Source: Lewinellaceae bacterium
GTDB taxonomy: Bacteria; Bacteroidota; Bacteroidia; Chitinophagales; Saprospiraceae
Assembly: GCA_020636275.1 (NCBI GenBank)
Contig: JACJYD010000001.1
Coordinates: 744,001 to 808,000 of the forward strand
DNA length: 64,000 nucleotides
Direction: 5' to 3'
The position numbers were made by a program, and so were the translations under genes. The notes beneath the pieces were generated by a model. The model was not told the DNA's origin. It saw only the letters and a list, made by a program, of their open reading frames with translations, and searched no databases. Positions 25,798 to 33,252 of this stretch are shown here, in pieces; positions within the stretch are counted from its first letter, which is position 1, and every line of letters begins with the position of its first letter.

Positions 25798-25909
25798 ACC
25801 GCTACGACGCGACGGACGCGACGAGGTATTGCAAAACTGAATGTATGGTGTTTTTTCCTGGTCTTCAGGAACGTACGACCCACGTAGCGTCCGTAGCGTC
25901 GTAGCGGTA
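25798..25909. repeat. GC-rich hairpin element (MITE-like)
   Basis: CACCGCTACGACGCGACGGA at 25798 is inverted at 25881-25909 (ending CGTCGTAGCGGTA), about 25-base arms with few mismatches around a 57-base loop. A half copy lies at 13667-13695. It starts about 20 bases upstream of the CTG start of the glycosyltransferase and runs to the edge of a glycosyltransferase 3' remnant. Confidence 0.7.
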
Positions 25910-25911
25910 AA

Positions 25912-25965
25912 TCATTTCAAAACATCCCTTACCAACGCCAAAAATTTCCCTTGCTCCTTCTCCCA
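25912..25965 (-). pseudogene. Remnant of a glycosyltransferase 3' end (copy A)
   Basis: Minus-strand reading WEKEQGKFLALVRDVLK then stop, with a stop codon just upstream, so only 18 codons remain. It closely matches copy B at 26592 (WEKEHRKFLALVRGVMK). Such WEKExxKxLALxR ends are common in GT4 genes. The two copies flank the XRE gene. Confidence 0.5.
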
Positions 25966-26009
25966 TCCTCACAAGCCGGGTAAAGGATTCATCTCAAAGG
26001 ACTTGCTTC

Positions 26010-26058
26010 GGAATTCTTTTTGACTTAAAGTTGTTACCCAATTTGATAACAGAATTCC
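26010..26058 (+). promoter_or_regulatory. Nested inverted repeats upstream of the XRE gene
   Basis: GGAATTC (26010-26016) pairs with GAATTCC (26052-26058), and inside it GTTA...TAAC flanks CCCAATTTGA. A TTGACTTAAAG stretch lies within. This is a plausible autoregulatory operator immediately before the ATG at 26061. Confidence 0.4.
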
Positions 26059-26060
26059 CC

Positions 26061-26585
26061 ATGAGAAAAACAGCAAAAATTCCCCGCATTATTCAAGTTA
26101 TTGGTATAGAGGGCTTTAAGGTGTTCTGTGCCTTTAACAACGGCGAGTACCGGATAATTGATTTTCAGCATTTGTTTGAATCGCCTGTATTTCAAAAAGA
26201 TGCATTCCTGAAGCAGTTGATGGATCCGGATAATTTTTCCAAGGTAGCACTAAAGGAGGGCACGCTTTGCTGGCCTCATTTGGTGAAAAAAATAAAACTT
26301 TCCAACGGCATGGAATTCGATGCGTCGCTTGAGCTGGATCCTGTGGTATTGTATGAAGAGAGCCTTCCTGATGAGGATCGGAACCAAAGATACTTTATCG
26401 GTGATCTGCTCAAAAACGCAAGGAACCAGGCAGGTTTGACCCAAGAGGAATTGGCCAGAAAAAGCGGGACCACCAAAAATTACATTTCGAAGGTGGAGAA
26501 CAACAAAACGGATATCGAGTTGGGTACGCTCCGCAAGATAATTGAAATAGGTTTAGGGAAACGGATGGAGATTTTTATCAGGTAA
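26061..26585 (+). CDS. DUF2442-XRE fusion regulator (HigA/antitoxin-like)
   Basis: 174 residues from ATG 26061. The N-terminal part (residues 1-85: VFCAFNNGEYRIIDFQHLFE and LKEGTLCWP) fits DUF2442, a small domain usually found in antitoxin-like proteins. The C-terminal 65 residues form an HTH_3/XRE domain: LLKNARNQAGLTQEELARKS, then GTTKNYISKVENNKTDIELG. Such fusions normally sit beside a HigB-like toxin, but none is present here, so it is a solitary or orphan regulator. It is on the plus strand and is flanked by two copies of a glycosyltransferase 3' end, which suggests insertion of the gene. Confidence 0.8.
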   Translation: MRKTAKIPRIIQVIGIEGFKVFCAFNNGEYRIIDFQHLFESPVFQKDAFLKQLMDPDNFSKVALKEGTLCWPHLVKKIKLSNGMEFDASLELDPVVLYEESLPDEDRNQRYFIGDLLKNARNQAGLTQEELARKSGTTKNYISKVENNKTDIELGTLRKIIEIGLGKRMEIFIR

Positions 26586-26591
26586 TTTGAA

Positions 26592-26684
26592 TCATTTCAT
26601 TACCCCTCGCACCAACGCCAAAAACTTCCTATGCTCTTTCTCCCAGTTCAGCTCCTCCCTGGCCAGTTCCCAGGAATGGGTTGA
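26592..26684 (-). pseudogene. Remnant of a glycosyltransferase 3' end (copy B)
   Basis: Minus-strand reading ELAREELNWEKEHRKFLALV, then RGVMK and stop: the last about 30 codons of a GT4-like gene. Upstream the sequence runs into a 12-base tandem repeat, so the rest of the gene is gone. The last 60 bases align with copy A at 25910, clearly similar though not identical. Confidence 0.5.
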
Positions 26685-26690
26685 TAAAGG

Positions 26691-26762
26691 TTCGGAGAAT
26701 GGTTCGGAAAAAACGTCGGAAAAAACGTCGGGAAAAATGTCGGGGAAAATGTCGGGGAAAAT
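26691..26762. repeat. Six 12-base tandem repeats
   Basis: Units of the form GTCGGAAAAAAC/GTCGGGGAAAAT follow each other from 26691 to 26762 with no spacers. Read on the plus strand they give SEKTSEKTSGKMSGKMSGK, a linker type known in some Fic and RecG-like ATPase proteins, but no complete gene surrounds it. Confidence 0.7.
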
Positions 26763-26844
26763 CTTTCCTCTGATCAAAGAGTATATGAATCGCTATTCCA
26801 GAGATGCCCAAAAGCTATGGCAGTGGAATAAATCCCAAAAGGTC

Positions 26845-27984
26845 CTATAAGCCTTCCAATTCTCTCTTCAATTTTTCAGCTAGTTCCGAAAGCGTCTCCC
26901 CACTGCCGGCCACTTTCCGGGTTTGCTCTGCCATTTCTGACAATTTGGATGAGTCAGATGACCAGGACAGGATTTTTGCAGCCATATCTTCAGGGGATTC
27001 ACAGGCTTCAATAATCCCTTTAGACCAGGAATAGCCTCTGTTGCCTTGCCGGGTACTCAGGATGGGAAGCCCCCAGTTGATGCCCGTAGCCAGCTTGGTG
27101 CTGGCGCCCCGGGAATACCAAAAGACCGGATTGAGAAAGATGGACCAGGTCGCGGCTTCGTTCTTTAATTCCTCGTCGCCGAGCCGACCCAGGTATTTGA
27201 CGAAGGGGTATTTTCTTTCGAATTCAATGCCGGTTTCAGTCCCTCCGCCAACGATCCGAAATTCCATACCGGTATTTTGTTGAGACCGTTGACACAGAGC
27301 ATCCAGGACCATTTCCAGACCTTTGCTGTTGGGGAAATGGTTGAGGGTACCCACAAATCCGACGCGGCCCCTTTTGGGGCTCCAGCCAAGGAATTCAGGT
27401 GAAAAAGTTCGGGGAATGAACAGGATCTTTCTGGCTCCCAGCCAGTAATTGATGTCCTGTTCCAGTTCGGAAATGCAGAGAGTAAGGTCGATTGAATGCG
27501 TATACAGGGAGGATTCCATCAGAAGATGCCTACCCAGGCGGTAGGTATGCAAAAATCGACCTAACCCATTGGGGTTGGATCGAACGAGATAGGGGAGGTA
27601 ATCGCCGGTTTCATTGCCGTGGGAGAGCAGGATGATCTTTACCCGGTCTTTGAACGATCGCTGGACTAGTTGGGCGAGAGGAGCGAGGTTGATCTGGTTG
27701 ATGGCCAGAAAGAAAATATTCTTTTCTTCAATGAGCCGTGAAATTTCAGAGAATATCCGCTCGTAATCGTAGTGTTGGAAGCAATCGAGTTGGAGTCGGA
27801 TGAGTATCCTTTTGGCAATACTTCGTGTTGGGTGAACGGGGTGGATAAAAAGGGGAAAACCGGTTTGCCTGAGGAGTTGAATGTATTCCTGGGTGCAGAT
27901 CTGGACGCCGCCCATGGCTTGTTCTTCCAGGAAATGGGCGTCGCTGATTAGTAGGGTATTGGAGTTTGCTTTCAGATTTTGCAT
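26845..27984 (-). CDS. Glycosyltransferase (GT4-like)
   Basis: 379 residues. The N-terminal domain has LLISDAHFLEEQAMGGVQIC and a sugar-acceptor domain with IKIILLSHGNETGDYLPYL. The donor part has RGRVGFVGTLNHFPNSKGLE, EFRIVGGGTETGIEFERKYP and STKLATGINWGLPILSTRQG, a variant of the EX7E region (S-T-K...G-LP). This variation is common in sugar transferases of surface glycan clusters. It ends 87 bases after the tandem repeat and starts 15 bases from the stop of the frameshifted gene at 28000. Donor and acceptor unknown. Confidence 0.75.
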   Translation of the reverse strand: MQNLKANSNTLLISDAHFLEEQAMGGVQICTQEYIQLLRQTGFPLFIHPVHPTRSIAKRILIRLQLDCFQHYDYERIFSEISRLIEEKNIFFLAINQINLAPLAQLVQRSFKDRVKIILLSHGNETGDYLPYLVRSNPNGLGRFLHTYRLGRHLLMESSLYTHSIDLTLCISELEQDINYWLGARKILFIPRTFSPEFLGWSPKRGRVGFVGTLNHFPNSKGLEMVLDALCQRSQQNTGMEFRIVGGGTETGIEFERKYPFVKYLGRLGDEELKNEAATWSIFLNPVFWYSRGASTKLATGINWGLPILSTRQGNRGYSWSKGIIEACESPEDMAAKILSWSSDSSKLSEMAEQTRKVAGSGETLSELAEKLKRELEGL

Positions 27985-27999
27985 GAGAATTGCCTGCTC

Positions 28000-28612
28000 T
28001 TAATCGGATTTCCAAGCATCCAATTGTATGTTCTCCGGGCCTTGTTGTCCTTCCGGATAATGTCCCGCTTCAACCTGGTGAATTATTTCCGATAAGTGAT
28101 CGACGAATGGATCGCCTTTTTCAGTCGGGTGTACCATGAATAGATCGGAGTCTTTTAATATAACCTGGCGACCACCTCGCCCTCCAACCGATTGAAACAG
28201 GATGATCTCCAGATCCAAAGGGAATGCCCGTTTTAACCACTTGCGGGCAATTAGTTCCAGCTTTATTTTTCCCCGGACCAGCGGGAGATAACTCACTAAT
28301 TTTTCTCTGTCGAGAAGAAAATGACGGGTGCTGAACCAATCATCTGTCCAATAATCCCCGTGATCTTCAAAGGGCCTGCCCTGATGTTTGGAAATAATAT
28401 TCAATTGCCCTTTGACAGGGGGCGCCGTTCTTCTTATCCGGATCGAAGATCTTCGTTTTTTGCGGACGGCAATCTACCACCAGCATCCTTTTTTCGAGGT
28501 AGGGATGCATCCGTAGCAGGTGTGGCACGGTGAGGTGGGCGTAGCGGATGTCGCCGGGGGAGAGGCTGATCTGGAGGGTTACCGGTCTCGGATTAAATAA
28601 AGGCTCAGGCAT
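28000..28612 (-). pseudogene. Frameshifted glycan-locus gene of unknown function
   Basis: Two frames read as one protein of about 204 residues. The first (from ATG 28612) gives PVTLQISLSPGDIRYAHLTV and LVVDCRPQKTKIFDPDKK. The second gives LNIISKHQGRPFEDHGDYWT, LVRGKIKLELIARKWLKRAF and VHPTEKGDPFVDHLSEIIHQ. The change of frame falls at a run of five C (minus strand) near 28420, so one extra base there would explain it: a real mutation or a sequencing error. I do not recognise the family; SPGDIRYAHLTV...LVVD looks like the first strands of a sugar transferase, and the centre may be deleted. Confidence 0.55.
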
Positions 28613-28634
28613 TGAAACTTTTAAAACAAAATGT

Positions 28635-28642
28635 TACATTTG
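28635..28642 (+). promoter_or_regulatory. -7 box for the split HipA cassette
   Basis: TACATTTG fits TAnnTTTG and lies 24 bases before ATG 28666. It falls inside the longer frame that starts TTG 28612, which supports the downstream start. Confidence 0.45.
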
Positions 28643-28665
28643 ATGTTTCGGTCAATTTTTTGTTT

Positions 28666-29676
28666 ATGATTAAAGGGCAACTACGGAGGGAAAATCCGGT
28701 TCAATTTTCCGGGCGGTTAAACACAAAACCGATCCCACTTTTGAAGGAACAAGACTATTATATCATAGACATACCTTTAGATGGCGATGCGCCAAAACAA
28801 TATGTCAAAGCTTACTTTTACTACAAGAATTGCCCCAGGAAAGCTAAGCCTGCGGATTGGCATGGTTTTTTTGTCAAATTTGGCAGAAAGTCCTATCCTC
28901 ATGAATCCGTAACAGAATATGCCATAAATAAAATTGGGGAATACCTGGGCTTAAAAATGAATGAAACCAGACTAGTGGTGGCAAATGGACAAGTCCGCTT
29001 TTTGAGCAAAGATTTTATCCAACCTGGAAAACGACTAATCCACGGCATTGAAATTTTAGCTGAATATTTTGAAGACAGGGCCTTTGTAGACCAAATTAAC
29101 GAAGATCGGAAGATCAGGAGGGAGTATTTGACATTTGAAGTAGTTGAAAGGGCCATTAATCACGTCTATCCTACGGAATGTTCTGAAATAATAAGAGAGT
29201 TGGTAAAAATGATCACTTTCGATGCTTTAGTGGGGAACAATGACCGGCATTTTTACAATTGGGGAGTTATTGGAAACGTTGTTACTGCTGACCATGATGA
29301 AACCATTTTTGCTCCAATTTACGACTCAGCCAGGGCTTTGTTGTGGAATCTCACGGAGGAATCGGTTCAGAAGATGTATCATGCCTACCTAAAAGGGGAC
29401 TTAAACCAGTTTGAAGCGTATATTAGGAGGCCTGCTCCTCGTCTCAGTTTTGATGATAAGCCGGATGCTGGGCACTTTGAACTAATTGATTACCTTTGTA
29501 GTTATAAACTTGAGTACAAGCGGACCATTGAAGAATTGGTCCATGATGCAAAAGAACGTGGGGTACTTGAAAAACTCAAAAAAGACATATACGGTTTCTT
29601 TAGTAAGGAGCGTTGTATGCTTATAGATGCGATCATTAAAAGGCGCTTTCAAATGATCAGGGATCTAATTGTATGA
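28666..29676 (+). CDS. HipA-like kinase domain without N1 domain (HipT/CtkA-like)
   Basis: 336 residues. The kinase core shows ESVTEYAINKIGEYLGLKMN (residues about 76-95), FLSKDFI, then the HipA catalytic loop FDALVGNNDRHFYNWGVIGN near residue 187 and APIYDSARALLWNL (the metal-binding D). This is the HipA/PI3-4-kinase fold; HipA relatives phosphorylate a translation factor or tRNA synthetase and stop growth. It lacks the N-terminal N1 domain, which is encoded by the next gene instead. It starts at ATG 28666, just after a -7 box. The stop overlaps the next start by 4 bases (ATGA). Confidence 0.8.
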   Translation: MIKGQLRRENPVQFSGRLNTKPIPLLKEQDYYIIDIPLDGDAPKQYVKAYFYYKNCPRKAKPADWHGFFVKFGRKSYPHESVTEYAINKIGEYLGLKMNETRLVVANGQVRFLSKDFIQPGKRLIHGIEILAEYFEDRAFVDQINEDRKIRREYLTFEVVERAINHVYPTECSEIIRELVKMITFDALVGNNDRHFYNWGVIGNVVTADHDETIFAPIYDSARALLWNLTEESVQKMYHAYLKGDLNQFEAYIRRPAPRLSFDDKPDAGHFELIDYLCSYKLEYKRTIEELVHDAKERGVLEKLKKDIYGFFSKERCMLIDAIIKRRFQMIRDLIV

Positions 29677-30074
29677 TGGAATTTCTCAAAAAACTATTTA
29701 ATAAGTCTGAAGACGATTTTTCGGGTTCCGAATCCCAAAACGTTCGGTTTATTTTAAAAATTGACGATTTGGAGTTGGGGATCTTGGAAATTGGGATTTT
29801 GGAGTTCAAAGATGGCTTGTGGATTTTTCAATATTCCGAAGCATTTAAAAACCAAAGCAAATACAGCAAGGTCATCGGCTTCTCTGATCTTTCCAAGGTT
29901 TATAAGAGTGATGTTCTGTGGCCTTTCTTTAAGATCAGGATACCTGGGTTGAAGCAACCGATGGTGCAAGAAGTTCTTAAAGCTGAGAATATCAATCAAA
30001 ACGATGAAGCTTCTTTACTTAAAAGGTTCGGCAGGAAAAATATTTCCAATCCTTATCTTTTGGAGCCTGCATGA
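29673..30074 (+). CDS. Stand-alone HipA N1-domain protein (HipS-like)
   Basis: 133 residues. IDDLELGILEIGILEFKDGL, then WIFQYSEAFKNQSKYSKVIG and SDVLWPFFKIRIPG, follow the HipA N-terminal (N1, Couple_hipA) pattern, in which a strand pair GxLxxxxxxxxFxY is followed by LPL-like and PFFxxLxPEG motifs. The split resembles HipS/HipT of the E. coli HipBST system, but here the kinase comes first and no HipB-type repressor is adjacent. The start overlaps the kinase stop (ATGA). The 3' end overlaps the convergent glycosyltransferase by 22 bases. Confidence 0.65.
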   Translation: MMEFLKKLFNKSEDDFSGSESQNVRFILKIDDLELGILEIGILEFKDGLWIFQYSEAFKNQSKYSKVIGFSDLSKVYKSDVLWPFFKIRIPGLKQPMVQEVLKAENINQNDEASLLKRFGRKNISNPYLLEPA

Positions 30075-31084
30075 TCTGCATAGAGTTGCAGATACTGGAG
30101 AGCAATTATTTCCGCGCTAAACCGTTTTTTTGCGGTTTGGCAGCACCATAAACGATCGATCTGGTCCAGGCTACTAACTGCCTGGATCATTTCTTCCAAA
30201 TCTTCGGCAATCCACCCTGTTTTCCCCTGTTCGATCACTTCCGGTACGGAGCCCCTATTGAATGCGATTACCGGCGTGCCGCATGCCAACGCCTCCGCCA
30301 TCACGATCCCAAACGGTTCTTCCCATTTTATGGGGAAGAGCAAGGCTTTTGCGCCCTGGAGCCATTGCCGCTTTTGCGTATCATCGACCAGGCCGACGTA
30401 TCTGATCTGTTTTCCGTCGATGTAGGGTTTGACCTTCGTTTCAAAATAGGGGATTTGGGCTTTCTCAATATTTCCGGCCAGGATCAGTTCTTCGCCCGTA
30501 GCCCGGGCTACCTGGATGGCTTCATAGGCGCCTTTGATCTCTTCGATGCGCCCGAGGAAAAAGAGATAGTCTTTGGAGCGGGCGGGATCGTCCCGGAAGA
30601 AATCCGTATTGGTGAAGTTGTGGATGGCATGCCATTTTTCCGGTTCCGGGAGGGATTGGTACATATGGGAGGCACAGGCGGTAAAGGTGAGTTTGCCTTT
30701 AGCCAGTTTCGCCGCTCTCCGGGTGGTGATGGGGTTGATGTCGCGCTGGTAGGATTGCACCACGCGGGCCCTGGTGGTGCGGAAGAGCGGGTAGAGATAC
30801 AGGAGCCGGGAGAAGGAGTGGACGATATCCGGTTTTTCCTTTTTGTAGACTTTGCGGAGTTGCAAGCCATTTTTGAGGATGTCCACTTTGGAGTTTACCT
30901 GGAGCCCTTTCCAGCCGATGATCTTCGAGGCTTGCTTTGCAGTGGATTTGGGGTGGGCCAGGATGATGACCTCATGGCCGAGGTTGGCGTATTCGGTGAT
31001 CAGGCCGTCGATGATGCGTTCGATGCCGCCGTATTCTTTGGGTGGAACGGGGAGCATGGGGTCGGCGGTGAGGAGGAGTTTCAA
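30053..31084 (-). CDS. Glycosyltransferase family 4 with apparent TTG start
   Basis: 343 residues. KLLLTADPMLPVPPKEYGGI is a standard GT4 N-terminus (the GGIERI loop) and it begins at TTG 31084. The donor part contains YLFFLGRIEEIKGAYEAIQV and the EX7E signature EPFGIVMAE (about residue 260), followed by ALACGTPVIAFNRG. The 5' 54 bases are duplicated at 33200-33252, where the upstream copy lies against the end of the preceding glycosyltransferase gene with a TTGA overlap. The RloAB cassette lies between the two copies. The gene is intact after the insertion. Confidence 0.85.
   Translation of the reverse strand: MKLLLTADPMLPVPPKEYGGIERIIDGLITEYANLGHEVIILAHPKSTAKQASKIIGWKGLQVNSKVDILKNGLQLRKVYKKEKPDIVHSFSRLLYLYPLFRTTRARVVQSYQRDINPITTRRAAKLAKGKLTFTACASHMYQSLPEPEKWHAIHNFTNTDFFRDDPARSKDYLFFLGRIEEIKGAYEAIQVARATGEELILAGNIEKAQIPYFETKVKPYIDGKQIRYVGLVDDTQKRQWLQGAKALLFPIKWEEPFGIVMAEALACGTPVIAFNRGSVPEVIEQGKTGWIAEDLEEMIQAVSSLDQIDRLWCCQTAKKRFSAEIIALQYLQLYADHAGSKR
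31031..31084. repeat. Direct repeat flanking RloAB, left copy (in glycosyltransferase 5' end)
   Basis: About 52 bases, beginning TATTCTTTGGGTGGAACGGG and ending GAGGAGTTTCAA. It matches 33200-33252 with one substitution and one single-base gap. It is the 5' end of the glycosyltransferase gene at 30053. Confidence 0.85.
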
Positions 31085-31097
31085 AGGGCGGGTAGTT

Positions 31098-31808
31098 TCA
31101 TAAATACTTTAAGATCTCTTCCACTAATGAATAAACCTTAGTCGATGATTCTTCCCTTGCCGGACTGCGGTGGTCAAATTGGTCATAAATTCGTTTAGCG
31201 CGGCGTATGGCCAAACTCCTTCGCACCAAAGCAAATTTAGGGTCTATCCCTTCAAGAATACCAAATATCCCTTCTGAAATGACCTTGCTGTCTTTGTCGT
31301 AATGCTCTCCCCATTGAGAAAGGTAGCTGTTTAACTTATCCACATAATCGGATCTATGCATTGGGCCGCCCTGGTGATCTTCGAAGTGCAAGATGATCCA
31401 GTATTCAAATGCCTGATTGGAGTAAGCAACAGACATGCCCTGTGCTTCGGCGATAGCAATGGCATTGTTGAAATCTTCTTCGGGAAAGTCATCCTTGTCG
31501 AAGACGCACCAAACCTGGTCATAATCATCTTGTTGTATTATTTCAGCAGCCCGGTTCACTAATGAGATAGTATTGCAACCCTCTCCAACCACTTTAATGG
31601 TTGCCGAAGAAAGTCGAAACTGCCGGAAATAGGACGGTTCAGTGTTTTTCCCCTCACATACGATCAGGATGGAAGGTTTAACCGGTTTCTTGGGCTCCGG
31701 ACGGTCCAGTACAGGTTCACCCCGCCGTCTCTTTTTGGCCGCTTTACGGGCTTCGCGGTGCTTTTCCTTTTTCTCAATCTGCTCCGCCTTTTTATTCTTC
31801 ATCTTCAT
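31098..31808 (-). CDS. RloB-family protein (AbiLii-like, TOPRIM-like)
   Basis: 236 residues from ATG 31808. A lysine/arginine-rich start (MKMKNKKAEQIEKKEKHREA) precedes the RloB core: SILIVCEGKNTEPSYFRQFR (glutamate of the TOPRIM-like site), then QVWCVFDKDDFPEEDFNNAI (D-x-D) and SNQAFEYWIILHFEDHQGG. RloB is a predicted metal-dependent nuclease that is paired with an AAA ATPase in restriction-linked loci and in lactococcal AbiL phage resistance. It overlaps the ATPase stop by 17 bases, so the pair is translationally coupled. It ends 14 bases before the GT4 start. Confidence 0.85.
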   Translation of the reverse strand: MKMKNKKAEQIEKKEKHREARKAAKKRRRGEPVLDRPEPKKPVKPSILIVCEGKNTEPSYFRQFRLSSATIKVVGEGCNTISLVNRAAEIIQQDDYDQVWCVFDKDDFPEEDFNNAIAIAEAQGMSVAYSNQAFEYWIILHFEDHQGGPMHRSDYVDKLNSYLSQWGEHYDKDSKVISEGIFGILEGIDPKFALVRRSLAIRRAKRIYDQFDHRSPAREESSTKVYSLVEEILKYL

Positions 31809-33114
31809 GGGCAGGCGCAGATGTGGGTAGATAGACCGGGCTGAACTCCTCCAGAATGGGAACGGCCCCATATTTACCCCGGAGATAATTTTTCTCATAG
31901 TTCTCTTCTTTGCGGGCTTCAAAGTCGCTCAAAGAGAAGAGAGAAGCAGCGCCATATTGGTCTTTTTCTGCAAACCAGATCTGGTCGCGCCTGAAAAGGC
32001 CCGAACTCAGCAGGTTGGTGTCGTGGGTATTGAAGATGAGCTGGCCGTTGTTGGGGTTTTTGTTTTTGGAATTGAACAATTCCACCAATTTGCAGACCAG
32101 ATTGGGGTGCATTTTGGATTCCAGTTCGTCGCCCACCAGGATCTTGCCTTGTTTGAGGGTATCCAAAACCGGACCTGACAGGGCGAAAAATTTCCTCGTG
32201 CCGGAAGATTCATCCTCATCCAAAGAGAATTGTACGGTTCCAGCCACGCGCTTGTTGGCGTCGTATTTCTTGTGGGAAGTCAGCACATCGGTGAAAACTT
32301 CTCCTCCCTCTTCAAGGAGCTTTTGTTCGATCATTTCCCTGAACTCTTGTGGCATTCCCTTTGGGAAATTCCCGGGGTCGAGGTATTTTAGGCTCAGGTC
32401 GTCGATGCCCAGATCGGCCAATTTAAGGAGCGCCAGGATCTCTTGCTTGGCCTGGTCGTCTTTCGTTTGTCCCATGGTGAAGCCCTGGTAACCTTCCTCC
32501 TGCAAACCGGAAATGACGTTGAATTGCTTGAACCATTCCAAAGCCTTCCCGGCCAGTTTGTCGTTAAACTGGGCAGCCACGGAAAGCAGGAGGGCATTGG
32601 AGCGGATCATCTTTTTTTCCACCAGAGGTTTAGCCGTTTTGAACCGGGTATCGTGCAGCTCAAACTCCTGGCCATCCCGGTAGAAGATCTCCACTTCTTT
32701 TGTCTTTGCGCGATGGAACAGCCATTCTGCCTCCACCTGCCGGGGCGTTACTTCAAAGCCATAGCGAAACAGCTCCGAATTATGCACGAACAGGATCTCG
32801 AACTCGGAAGGTTGGTCTTCTGTTTCGGTACTCAGTAAAAACGGCTCTACAGGGATCCTGTCCCCCTTTTGGGTCTCCCGGGAAGAATGGATGACGAAGT
32901 CGCGCATGAAGCGCATGGCTTCTGCCAATTTGCTCTTGCCGCTCGCGTTGGCCCCGTAGATCACCGCGCTTTTCAGCAATTTGAGTCCAAACTTGGGAAT
33001 CTCAACCACATTGTCTTCCAGCCGGGTCGTTTTGTCATAATTGGAAGCGACCATGCTGAACCGTACCTCGTTCTTAAAGGGCTTGTAGTTCTTCAATGTG
33101 AATTGAACTAGCAT
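31792..33114 (-). CDS. RloA-type AAA ATPase (AbiLi-like)
   Basis: 440 residues from ATG 33114; another ATG at 33126 is possible. The ABC/SMC-like ATPase begins MLVQFTLKNYKPFKNEVRFS, has the P-loop VIYGANASGKSKLAEAMRFM (about residue 45), a signature-type SLDEDESSGTRKFFALSGPV and Walker B-like LVGDELESKMHPNLV (about 325), with IFNTHDTNLL (H-loop). This is the AAA_15/AAA_21 group of OLD-like ATPases. With RloB it forms an AbiL-like defence pair. Together they fill the space between two 52-bp direct repeats. Confidence 0.85.
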   Translation of the reverse strand: MLVQFTLKNYKPFKNEVRFSMVASNYDKTTRLEDNVVEIPKFGLKLLKSAVIYGANASGKSKLAEAMRFMRDFVIHSSRETQKGDRIPVEPFLLSTETEDQPSEFEILFVHNSELFRYGFEVTPRQVEAEWLFHRAKTKEVEIFYRDGQEFELHDTRFKTAKPLVEKKMIRSNALLLSVAAQFNDKLAGKALEWFKQFNVISGLQEEGYQGFTMGQTKDDQAKQEILALLKLADLGIDDLSLKYLDPGNFPKGMPQEFREMIEQKLLEEGGEVFTDVLTSHKKYDANKRVAGTVQFSLDEDESSGTRKFFALSGPVLDTLKQGKILVGDELESKMHPNLVCKLVELFNSKNKNPNNGQLIFNTHDTNLLSSGLFRRDQIWFAEKDQYGAASLFSLSDFEARKEENYEKNYLRGKYGAVPILEEFSPVYLPTSAPAHEDEE

Positions 33115-33199
33115 AATAGAGGTCATTTTTGCAAATATAACGCAAAAACGAGACTTATTGTTGAAAATTTTAGATTTTAATGGATGGTTTTGCCAGCCC

Positions 33200-33252
33200 T
33201 ATTCTTGGGTGGGACGGGGAGCATGGGGTCGGCGGTGAGGAGGAGTTTCAAT
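33200..33252. repeat. Direct repeat flanking RloAB, right copy
   Basis: Second copy of the 5' end of the glycosyltransferase at 30053. It overlaps the last codons of the upstream glycosyltransferase (33248). Its frame breaks after about 15 codons, so it is only a duplicated remnant. Confidence 0.85.

Noticed and set aside
26587..26850. 87-codon plus-strand frame
   Set aside because: Made of a glycosyltransferase remnant read antisense plus 12-base tandem repeats; kept only as repeats and pseudogene.
28612..28665. TTG 28612 as start of the HipA-like kinase
   Set aside because: The -7 promoter box lies inside this extension and overlaps the start of the opposite gene; ATG 28666 gives the expected N-terminus.
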